From: Aurantimonadaceae bacterium
GTDB lineage: Bacteria > Pseudomonadota > Alphaproteobacteria > Rhizobiales > Rhizobiaceae
Assembly: GCA_003232595.1 (NCBI GenBank)
Contig: QIIJ01000385.1
Span: 1 to 8,334, forward strand
Length of the DNA stretch: 8,334 nucleotides
Reading direction: 5' to 3'
Shown here piece after piece: positions 1-6,161 of this stretch. The position numbers and the translations under genes were made by a program. A model generated the notes under the pieces. That model searched no databases, had not been told where the DNA came from, and saw only the letters and a list, made by a program, of their open reading frames with translations. Within the stretch, counting starts at the first letter, position 1. Each line of letters begins with the position of its first letter.

Positions 1-1987
1 AGTCCGCTTCCAGTGCGTCACGAACATTGGCAACAACAGTTTGCTCGGCATTTTCACCGGCATCCTGGGGCTCCACGCGTATCAGCACATCTTTTTCCGA
101 TCCGAAGGCCTGAACCTGAAGATCGCCAAGATTAAGCTCGCCAAGAGCCGAGCGGATTGCGCCGACATCGGCTTTGCCCTTCTTGGCCTGCACTTCAATC
201 AGTGTTCCACCTTTAAAGTCAATGCCAAGATTGAGACCCACGCCTACAAACAGGCCCATGGACAAAACCAGAATCAAGGCAGAGGTCGGAAACGACAATT
301 TGCGCCATGCCATGAACTTCAAGCCGGTTTTTTCCGGAACAAGCCTGATCAATCGCTTCGGCAGCTCATTTGGCCTGCCGCGCTTGACCCACCATGACAT
401 CAACAAGCGGGTTAAGGTGAAGGCTGTAAAGACCGATGTGATAATTCCAATTGCCAGGGTAATGGCAAACCCGCGAATTGGCCCCGAACCCAGATAAAAC
501 AGAATAAATGCGGCAATAAGGGTTGTGATATTGGCATCCAGAATAGTCGCCAACGCCTGTTTGAACCCCGCGTCAATTGCCTGAATAAGAGAGCGCCCCC
601 CTCGTCGCTCTTCCCGTATTCGCTCGAAAATCAGCACATTGGCATCAACTGCCATGCCCATGGTCAATACAATACCGGCAATACCGGGCAGCGTAAGGGT
701 TGCACCGATCATCGAGAGAACCCCGATAATCATAATCATATTGGCCAACAGGGCAATATTGGCAATCACACCCAGATATCCGTAGGCCAGCAACATAAAT
801 ATCACGACAGCAATAGCCGCAAAAATTGATGCCTGCCCTCCTTTGGTGATGGAGTCCTGCCCCAGGCTGGGGCCAACGGTGCGCTCTTCAACGATTGTAA
901 AATCCGCAGGCAGCGCACCGGCGCGCATAAGGATCGCAAGATCATTGGCTGATTGAGGCGTAAAACTGCCCGAGATCTGGCCGCTGCCGCCTAGAATTGC
1001 CTGGCGGATTACGGGTGCGGAAATCACCTTGTCATCAAGAATGATTGCAAACCGGCGGCCGACATTGCGCGATGAAATTTCGCCAAATCGCCGCGCACCT
1101 TTGGTATCAAACCGGAATGTTACGATCGATTCACTGGTTCTGGAATCAAACCCCGGTTGCGCATCCACCAGACTGTCACCGTCCACTTCGACCCGCTTTT
1201 TGATGACATAGGGTATCGGGTCATCATCGGGGTTTCTCTGGTCAGGAATTGAATACACGATTTCAGAATCAGCCGGAGGCCGGTTGCGCAAGGCTTCTTG
1301 AACACTTGCCTCTTCATTGACCATTCTGAAGGTCAGTTTTGCAGTGCCGCTTAATATCACCTTTAGTCGCTCAGGGTCATTAAATCCCGGCACTTGCACG
1401 ATAACCCTGTCTGTACCCTGGCGCTGAATTATCGGTTCCGTGGTGCCCAATTCGTCAATACGCCGGCGGAACACCTCGATAGACTGTGCAAGAACAGATT
1501 GCATCCGGGCTTCCATGCCTTCATCTGTCAGCGTGAACTTGAAAAAGCCCGGTTCAGATTCTGTTATTTCCACTTCACGTACAACACCGGCACCAAACAG
1601 TCCTGAATTGATTGGCGCTGTCAGTTCATTCAGTCGGGTTCTTGCAAGTTCAAAATCTTCAGCATTGCGAACTCGTACCTGAACGACCTTGCCTTTTCCC
1701 CTGAGGTTTGAATATCTGATCTTTTTTTCATTCCTGGGGCGTAACTGAGCCTGTACATCATCGCGCAGAACCTGAAGTCTGTCAGCAATAACACCTTCAC
1801 TTTCGACCTTGAGCATCAAATGCGAGCCGCCCTGCAGGTCTAGCCCGAGTGTCAGTCGCTGCTTTGGCAATGCATCCGGCATTGCCTCCAGGGTCGCGTC
1901 TGAAAGAATGTTTGGCAGCGCATACAACGCCCCTACAAACACTGACAACACGATCAGAATAACTTTCCAGCGGGAAAAATGAAGCAT
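1..1987 (-). CDS. secDF: Fused protein translocase subunit SecDF (C-terminus beyond left edge)
   Basis: SecDF is an inner-membrane RND-family accessory of SecYEG that uses the proton-motive force to pull exported proteins across. I translated 662 residues from the ATG; the reading frame is still open at the left edge. It begins with a membrane segment (about 9-27), then the SecD D1 motif LTLGLDLQGG (46-54) and a periplasmic domain with VFRRRIDELG (172-181). The segment RAGALPADF (355-363) leads into the SecD membrane block. The hallmark GMAVDANVLIFERIREE (444-460) includes D448, which by family comparison is the proton-relay aspartate. SecF starts near residue 540: a membrane segment at about 565-585 is followed by GIDFKGGTLIEV (588-599). 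Fused alphaproteobacterial proteins are usually about 850 residues, so some 190 are missing. The start follows a weak GGA ribosome site six bases upstream. It lies 58 bases downstream of yajC, so the two are probably one operon. Confidence 0.97.
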   Translation of the reverse strand, partial: MLHFSRWKVILIVLSVFVGALYALPNILSDATLEAMPDALPKQRLTLGLDLQGGSHLMLKVESEGVIADRLQVLRDDVQAQLRPRNEKKIRYSNLRGKGKVVQVRVRNAEDFELARTRLNELTAPINSGLFGAGVVREVEITESEPGFFKFTLTDEGMEARMQSVLAQSIEVFRRRIDELGTTEPIIQRQGTDRVIVQVPGFNDPERLKVILSGTAKLTFRMVNEEASVQEALRNRPPADSEIVYSIPDQRNPDDDPIPYVIKKRVEVDGDSLVDAQPGFDSRTSESIVTFRFDTKGARRFGEISSRNVGRRFAIILDDKVISAPVIRQAILGGSGQISGSFTPQSANDLAILMRAGALPADFTIVEERTVGPSLGQDSITKGGQASIFAAIAVVIFMLLAYGYLGVIANIALLANMIMIIGVLSMIGATLTLPGIAGIVLTMGMAVDANVLIFERIREERRGGRSLIQAIDAGFKQALATILDANITTLIAAFILFYLGSGPIRGFAITLAIGIITSVFTAFTLTRLLMSWWVKRGRPNELPKRLIRLVPEKTGLKFMAWRKLSFPTSALILVLSMGLFVGVGLNLGIDFKGGTLIEVQAKKGKADVGAIRSALGELNLGDLQVQAFGSEKDVLIRVEPQDAGENAEQTVVANVRDALEAD

Positions 1988-2045
1988 GATCTATCCGATA
2001 GTCAATTTATAATTGCCTTGCATCCGGCACTCCGGCCGCCGGGGT

Positions 2046-2477
2046 TCAATTTTTCTTGGTCGTGGTTTTCTTCGCCGCCGCAGATTTCTTTGCAGGCGCT
2101 GTTTTGCCGGAAGATGCCGTTTTTTTGGAAGACGCGGTCTTTTTTGCAGGTGAATCATTGGCTGCAACTGGCCCCCCCTTTACCCGCACTTCAACAATCA
2201 TCGACCGCACAACCTTGACCCTGACATCCCTGGCAATCTCAACCTCGACTTCATTGTCATCAATGACTTTGGTAACCTTGCCGACCAAACCACCACCAGT
2301 GACCACTCCATCGTTACGCCTGATTGCCCGTAACATTTCTTCCCGCTTTTTTGCCTGTTGACGCTGCGGACGGATGATCAGGAAATACATGATGGCAAAC
2401 ATGACGGCCAAAGGTATCAGCAGGTCGAATGCGCCACCTCCACCAAATGACTGAGCCAGAATGGGTGTACTTTCCAT
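2046..2477 (-). CDS. yajC: Preprotein translocase subunit YajC with a lysine/alanine-rich C-terminal tail
   Basis: YajC is a small single-span membrane protein that associates with SecDF and SecYEG. The protein has 143 residues. A short glycine-rich N-terminus (SFGGGG, 10-15) precedes one membrane helix (about 17-35) ending in the family signature IIRPQRQQ (34-41). The conserved cytoplasmic domain follows, with GVVTGGGLVGKV (57-68) and an acidic/basic beta-rich stretch to about residue 100. Most YajC proteins stop soon after this. Here a tail (111-143) follows, built of loose six-residue units such as KKTASS and KKSAAA. I chose the ATG at 2477 because AAGGAAC sits just upstream (core seven bases away) and the protein then begins as YajC proteins do. 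The same frame is open further upstream (to 2582), but those extra 35 residues do not resemble YajC. secDF follows 58 bases downstream. Confidence 0.95.
   Translation of the reverse strand: MESTPILAQSFGGGGAFDLLIPLAVMFAIMYFLIIRPQRQQAKKREEMLRAIRRNDGVVTGGGLVGKVTKVIDDNEVEVEIARDVRVKVVRSMIVEVRVKGGPVAANDSPAKKTASSKKTASSGKTAPAKKSAAAKKTTTKKN
2049..2147 (-). repeat. Imperfect 18-base tandem repeat encoding the YajC tail
   Basis: The last 33 codons of yajC are made of imperfect six-codon units: KKTASS, KKTASS, GKTAPA, KKSAAA, then KKTTT and KKN. At the DNA level neighbouring copies are recognisable, with GGAAGATGCCGTTTTTTT next to GGAAGACGCGGTCTTTTT on the plus strand. This suggests growth by slippage or unequal recombination. 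Confidence 0.6.
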
Positions 2478-2482
2478 ATTTA

Positions 2483-2489
2483 GTTCCTT
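2483..2489 (-). promoter_or_regulatory. Ribosome binding site of yajC
   Basis: AAGGAAC on the minus strand, five bases before the ATG at 2477, with its AGGA core seven bases away. It decides the yajC start against the longer open frame that reaches 2582. Confidence 0.75.
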
Positions 2490-2535
2490 GCAATAAGGCG
2501 GCGTGACGCACACCGGCCCGTAGATGTTTTGCCGG

Positions 2536-2563
2536 ACTATAGTCATCGCATCCGGCAATGCAA
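2536..2563 (-). promoter_or_regulatory. Candidate promoter of yajC-secDF, overlapping a palindrome
   Basis: On the minus strand TATAGT (2541-2536) is a five-of-six match to the -10 consensus. TTGCAT (2563-2558), 16 bases upstream, is a partial -35. Transcription would start near 2530, leaving a leader of about 50 bases. The -10 lies in the ten-base palindrome GACTATAGTC (2535-2544), nested in a wider inverted repeat GCCGGA/TCCGGC (2531-2536 and 2551-2556), which could be an operator. This is inference from motif match only. Confidence 0.35.
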
Positions 2564-2658
2564 TCTCTGACTTGGTGTCCAAACTGGAAAAATCAAGTTC
2601 TAACGGTCTTCTTTATTTACCATTCGGACCGTGGTATGCGCAATTTCGATCAATTTGA

Positions 2659-2664
2659 TACAAT
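2659..2664 (+). promoter_or_regulatory. Possible -10 element for the DUF815 ATPase gene
   Basis: TACAAT matches the -10 consensus at five of six positions, but no convincing -35 lies 16-18 bases upstream. If it is used, transcription would start near 2671, only about six bases before the TTG start codon. The mRNA would then be nearly leaderless. Weak evidence. Confidence 0.2.
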
Positions 2665-2676
2665 CCCGGACCAATC

Positions 2677-3567
2677 TTGATATTGGAACAGCTGTTGAGC
2701 AAAGACCCTATCGATATTCTGAACAGGAAACTGGACATCATTGCAGAAATCCTTGCGCGCAGCGCTCCTGCGCCTGCCCCGGATAATTCACTTGAAATAA
2801 CAGACGTTTATGTCTGGCAGGCCGAATTAAAGTGGCTTCAACCTGTGGAAAAGGTCAACCGTGTTGACATGAAATTGTTGAAAGGCATCGACCGGGTTCG
2901 CGATATTCTTGTAGAAAACACCACCAAATTTGCCAGCGGTTATTCAGCCAACAATGCGCTTTTATGGGGTGCACGCGGTATGGGCAAATCATCGCTTGTC
3001 AAGGCAGTTCATGCGGCGATCAACAAATTGTCGGACAAAAGTGAGCTAAAGCTCATTGAGATTCACCGCGAAGACATAGAATCCCTGCCACAGCTGATGA
3101 TGTTACTGCGCAAACAACCTTTCAGAATCATTTTGTTTTGTGATGATTTGTCCTTCGACAGCGATGACACATCCTACAAGTCACTCAAGGCAGCGCTTGA
3201 CGGAGGGGTGGAGGGACGCCCCGGAAATGTAGTATTTTATGCAACCTCAAACAGGCGCCATCTACTGCCGCGTGATATGATCGACAACGAACGCTCAACA
3301 GCAATCTCACCGGGCGAAGCCGTCGAGGAAAAGGTTTCACTCTCGGACCGGTTCGGATTGTGGCTGGGTTTTCACAAATGCAGCCAGGATGAATATCTGG
3401 CGATGGTTATGGGCTATGCCAGCTATTTTGGTATCGATATTGACAAGATGGAATTGCGCAAACAATCGCTTGAGTGGGCAACAACCAGAGGCAGCCGTTC
3501 TGGTCGGGTCGCCTGGCAGTTTATTCAGGATTTGGCCGGTTCCCTGGGCAAAAGTATCGAGAAATAA
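2677..3567 (+). CDS. DUF815-family AAA+ ATPase
   Basis: This is a 296-residue P-loop ATPase of the DUF815 type, a family common in proteobacteria whose cellular role is not established. A variable N-terminus (1-45) leads to the family signature VNRVDMKLLKGIDR (60-73) and NNALLWGARGMGKSS (92-106), which contains the Walker A box. Walker B is IILFCDDLSF (151-160). A sensor-1-like segment YATSNRRHL (188-196) and the family motif SDRFGLWLGF (223-232) follow. GSRSGRVAWQF (272-282) closes the domain. No signal peptide or membrane helix is seen, so it should be cytoplasmic. The start is uncertain: the frame is closed by TGA at 2656, and before the internal ATG at codon 65 only TTG codons (2677, 2683, 2695) are available. 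TTG at 2677 has a GGA six bases upstream and gives the expected length. It is the only plus-strand gene here, divergent from yajC and convergent with the nlpD-like gene. Confidence 0.93.
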   Translation: MILEQLLSKDPIDILNRKLDIIAEILARSAPAPAPDNSLEITDVYVWQAELKWLQPVEKVNRVDMKLLKGIDRVRDILVENTTKFASGYSANNALLWGARGMGKSSLVKAVHAAINKLSDKSELKLIEIHREDIESLPQLMMLLRKQPFRIILFCDDLSFDSDDTSYKSLKAALDGGVEGRPGNVVFYATSNRRHLLPRDMIDNERSTAISPGEAVEEKVSLSDRFGLWLGFHKCSQDEYLAMVMGYASYFGIDIDKMELRKQSLEWATTRGSRSGRVAWQFIQDLAGSLGKSIEK

Positions 3568-3578
3568 ACCCTCGATAC
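3550..3578 (-). terminator. Intrinsic-type terminator downstream of the nlpD-like gene
   Basis: On the minus strand GTATCGAG (3578-3571), a nine-base loop and CTCGATAC (3561-3554) form a perfect eight-base-pair stem, followed directly by TTTT (3553-3550). It starts 34 bases after the nlpD stop codon. The stem is only half G/C and the T run is short, so termination may be partial. On the plus strand the same hairpin encloses the stop codon of the DUF815 gene in its loop and lacks a T run. Confidence 0.5.
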
Positions 3579-3611
3579 ATTCCCGTTAGGACATACCCGG
3601 ATAGCGTGTTA

Positions 3612-5288
3612 TCAACCACGTTTCAAATGTTTTACCGGATTAACCGGGTTTGAATCCTTGCGCAACTCAAAGTGTATCTTTGGTGTCGTGGCAATCCCCG
3701 AACGTCCTGAACGGGCAATGGTTTGACCACGCTTTACCTGATCACCGCGACTGACCAGATTTTTGCTTGAATATGCGTAGGCAGATACCCATCCACCAGA
3801 ATGGCGCACCAATATCAGTTTGCCGAATTCCTCCAACTCATTGCCAGAGTAAATAACCGTGCCGTTTTCAGCGGCCTTTACTGCTGTACCAACCGGAACA
3901 GAGATATCGATCCCGTCATTGGGAGCACCATTGACCTTTGAGCCGAACTTGCTGACGACCCTGCCTCTGGCAGGCCAGCGGAAGTTGGCGAGCCCGGTTT
4001 GATTTGGGGTAACGGCCTTGATTGACGCACGTTTAGCCAATTCTGCCGACTTCTGTGGTGGCGTATAAGCAGCCGGCCCGGTGTTGTTTTTGAATTTCCG
4101 CGGGTTCTTGCGTGCAGTGGCGGAAGGTGTGCCGGTTACAAACGGATCAACCGCCATTTCTGTTTTTGGACGTTTTAAGCTCACAACGCGAATATTGCCT
4201 GATTTTCCGGGCTTCGGAATAACAAGCCTCTGACCAACCCGAATGGCATTGCCACTAAATCCGTTTGCCTTTCGAAGTGCAGACTTTGTGATGTTATTCC
4301 TTCTGGCGATGCCGCCAACTGTATCACCCGATGCAACCACATATTGATTGCCCGGATTGGTTTCGCTGATTTCAATAGAAGATTTTACCTTGCGGTCAAC
4401 AGATTTTGCTATCGGCTTTGCGCTGGCAATCCGGGTTACCTTAATCGTTGGGACCGCAATGCGTTGCGATGGTTTTTCATCAGAATTTACATTTGGACTG
4501 TTCAGTCTCGAACTCCGCAAATCACGTGTTCGCTGACCGGTATTAGCCGTTAAAGCCGAGCGGGGATTAGCCGGAATAAACACCCTTTGACCGGCAACGA
4601 TATCGCCAGCATTTGAGATATTGTTGACCCGCATGATATCCTTTACCAGCACGCCATAACGTCTTGAGAGATCATAGAGCGTTTGGCCCTTGCGCAATCT
4701 GACCTGTGTTCCGCCAACTTTGGCCAGGCCAGTGTTGGTGGAACGGGTCGGGGCCGTTTTTCTGGAAACAGGTTCAGGTGCGGAAATTACTGGTTTTGCC
4801 GGTTTTTTCTGCGGCTCTGCCAAAAAGCGTCGTTTGCGCTTTGCGGCAGGTGGTGACGCCGGTCTTACAGTTTCGTTTTGACCCTCAGGCAGAGTTTCCG
4901 GCAACAGGCTGACCGGCTTCAACCTGTCAGTACGCTTAAGTGTTGCAGAACGCACCTGTTTGGAATTTGGCAGAGGACTGCGGGTTACAACATCACCTGG
5001 ATAAGGTTGAGGAGCATCTGTGGAACTGCGCGCGGCATAGGAAGTTGCGCGCGGATTTCCAATGGAGGCGGTTGTTCGCTTATCTATATCACCAGGATAG
5101 GGCTGATCTTTTTCAGCATCCTTGCGAATTATTGCGCGCTGATTTTCTGTCGGCACAGATGCCGTTACAAAAGGGTCGTCCAGCCTGCTGAAATCAGTAC
5201 TGCAGCCTGCCCCTATAATGGCTACCATTGACAATGTGGCGACATTTACCAGCAATTTGCTGCGCCTACGCGATACACAAATACTCAT
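3612..5288 (-). CDS. nlpD: NlpD-like lipoprotein: two LysM domains plus degenerate M23/LytM domain
   Basis: The protein (558 residues) is a probable envelope cell-wall factor. A basic N-terminus and hydrophobic stretch end at IIGAGCS, giving a likely lipidated Cys29, although the lipobox is not ideal. A long proline/lysine-rich linker follows. LysM 1 spans about 194-239 (GQTLYDLSRRYGV) and LysM 2 about 313-359 (GDTVGGIARRNNI); both should bind peptidoglycan. The M23 domain (about 434-556) contains NDGIDI, SAYAYSS and PKIHFEL. Active M23 peptidases have His where Asn457, Tyr506 and Lys537 lie; Asp461 and His539 remain. E. coli NlpD has comparable losses and activates amidases, so an activator role is inferred. 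I chose ATG at 5288 over TTG at 5291, with GGGAAG four bases upstream. Position after surE-pcm matches E. coli surE-pcm-nlpD. It could equally be named a DipM/LytM-family protein. Confidence 0.92.
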   Translation of the reverse strand: MSICVSRRRSKLLVNVATLSMVAIIGAGCSTDFSRLDDPFVTASVPTENQRAIIRKDAEKDQPYPGDIDKRTTASIGNPRATSYAARSSTDAPQPYPGDVVTRSPLPNSKQVRSATLKRTDRLKPVSLLPETLPEGQNETVRPASPPAAKRKRRFLAEPQKKPAKPVISAPEPVSRKTAPTRSTNTGLAKVGGTQVRLRKGQTLYDLSRRYGVLVKDIMRVNNISNAGDIVAGQRVFIPANPRSALTANTGQRTRDLRSSRLNSPNVNSDEKPSQRIAVPTIKVTRIASAKPIAKSVDRKVKSSIEISETNPGNQYVVASGDTVGGIARRNNITKSALRKANGFSGNAIRVGQRLVIPKPGKSGNIRVVSLKRPKTEMAVDPFVTGTPSATARKNPRKFKNNTGPAAYTPPQKSAELAKRASIKAVTPNQTGLANFRWPARGRVVSKFGSKVNGAPNDGIDISVPVGTAVKAAENGTVIYSGNELEEFGKLILVRHSGGWVSAYAYSSKNLVSRGDQVKRGQTIARSGRSGIATTPKIHFELRKDSNPVNPVKHLKRG

Positions 5289-5323
5289 CAAACTTCCCGC
5301 AGATTACACAATACAATGAAAAT

Positions 5324-5347
5324 GATTAAACATTGTTTACGTTAATC
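5324..5347. promoter_or_regulatory. Nested inverted repeat next to the CtrA-type box
   Basis: GATTAA (5324-5329) and TTAATC (5342-5347) form an inverted repeat. Inside it AAACA (5328-5332) and TGTTT (5334-5338) form a second perfect dyad. The plus strand also reads TTAA-N7-TTACG here, one base off a CtrA consensus half. It may be an operator or a second, weaker CtrA site. Confidence 0.3.
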
Positions 5348-5356
5348 GGGAGTTAA
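5341..5356 (-). promoter_or_regulatory. CtrA-type binding box upstream of the nlpD-like gene
   Basis: Read on the minus strand, TTAACTCCCGATTAAC is a perfect match to the alphaproteobacterial CtrA consensus TTAA-N7-TTAAC. It lies about 53 bases before the nlpD start, where a CtrA box overlapping the -35 region would leave a short leader. I find no clear -10 at the exact expected spacing; the best nearby match, TTTAAT (5330-5325), is too close. CtrA controls cell-cycle and division genes in this class, which fits a LytM-family target. Binding is inferred. Confidence 0.5.
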
Positions 5357-5489
5357 ATTCCGTCATTTCGTGACTTTCGGGTGCGCGGTGAATATGAAAC
5401 AGGAAGCAGTCCAGTGCCGGTCTGCCTCTCACACTCTCACCCAACTCTGAACCAAATCTGTGTGCGTAGTGGCCCTGCGCAGAGATGTT

Positions 5490-6161
5490 TCAGAGATATT
5501 CTGCAATGCCAGGCATGAATGGAGACATTCTGACAGGAAACAAATCCTTGCGTTCAAACCGACTGCCAACTTTGGTCAATAGTGCCAGCATTTGTTCACC
5601 AAAGGGTTCACCAATTGCGGCAACCATGCTGCCGCCGGACGCAATCTGATCGAGATACTGCTTCGGCAGGCCCGGGAAAACACCATTGGCAACAATTCTG
5701 TCATAAAGACCGGTTCCGGCAATGTCATCAAGACCATCCTTTTGCCGAGTAACAATATTGGTTATTCCGGCATGGTCAAAACGATCTTTGGCCTGATCAA
5801 TCAGCGTCTTGTAGCGATCCAGAGTGACCACCTTTTTAGCCAGCCTGGAAATAAGCGCCGTCTGATAGCCTGTACCGGTGCCTATTTCCAAAACGGAATG
5901 ATAGCGTGCAAGGTCAAGAGCATGAACGGTGCGGATGACTTGCTCAACACTTGTCATGTTTTGCCCGCAGTCCATTGGCAAAGAACGTCCATGATGGACC
6001 TTGTCCATGTGCTGGGCCGGAAGATACCTGTCTCGAGGAGTTATCTCAATGGCCTCCAGCAGGGCTTTTTGTTCAATGCCATAGGAGCGCATTCGCAGCA
6101 AAAGGCTCATCAGATCTTCATTGGATTTAACCCGTAACTTTCCCTTCTGTGTTAACATCAT
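5490..6161 (-). CDS. pcm: Protein-L-isoaspartate O-methyltransferase family protein (alphaproteobacterial type)
   Basis: Pcm enzymes use S-adenosylmethionine to methylate isoaspartyl residues in damaged proteins and so start their repair. The product has 223 residues, close to the usual length. The N-terminal helix region includes LLRMRSYGIEQKALLEAIE (21-39), and PRDRYLPAQ (42-50) follows. SAM motif I is VLEIGTGTGYQTA (90-102). VVTLDRYKTL (111-120) carries the acidic residue expected to bind the SAM ribose, and LYDRIVANG (152-160) is the post-II strand. The canonical GQTISQP segment of E. coli Pcm is here CGQNMTSVEQV (65-75), and the usual VTAA stretch is replaced. Both changes resemble what I recall of Rhizobiales Pcm proteins. 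The ATG overlaps the surE stop as ATGA, so translation is expected to be coupled. A second ATG three bases on is an alternative start. Because surE is broken upstream, its expression may be reduced. Confidence 0.9.
   Translation of the reverse strand: MMLTQKGKLRVKSNEDLMSLLLRMRSYGIEQKALLEAIEITPRDRYLPAQHMDKVHHGRSLPMDCGQNMTSVEQVIRTVHALDLARYHSVLEIGTGTGYQTALISRLAKKVVTLDRYKTLIDQAKDRFDHAGITNIVTRQKDGLDDIAGTGLYDRIVANGVFPGLPKQYLDQIASGGSMVAAIGEPFGEQMLALLTKVGSRFERKDLFPVRMSPFMPGIAEYL

Noticed and set aside
41..1682. Plus-strand open frames of 60-118 codons opposite secDF
   Set aside because: They lie antisense to a continuous, well-conserved SecDF frame, have no family resemblance and no convincing ribosome sites.
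2478..2582. A longer yajC with 35 extra N-terminal residues
   Set aside because: The extension is not YajC-like, would cover the best promoter candidate, and the strong AAGGAAC site precedes the ATG at 2477.
4878..5231. Plus-strand open frame of 117 codons opposite the nlpD-like gene
   Set aside because: It is antisense to a low-complexity linker of a real gene, with no recognisable domain.
5292..5489. A small RNA or small gene between pcm and the nlpD-like gene
   Set aside because: Apart from the CtrA-type box and the dyad, I found no convincing terminator, conserved RNA fold or short coding frame with a ribosome site.
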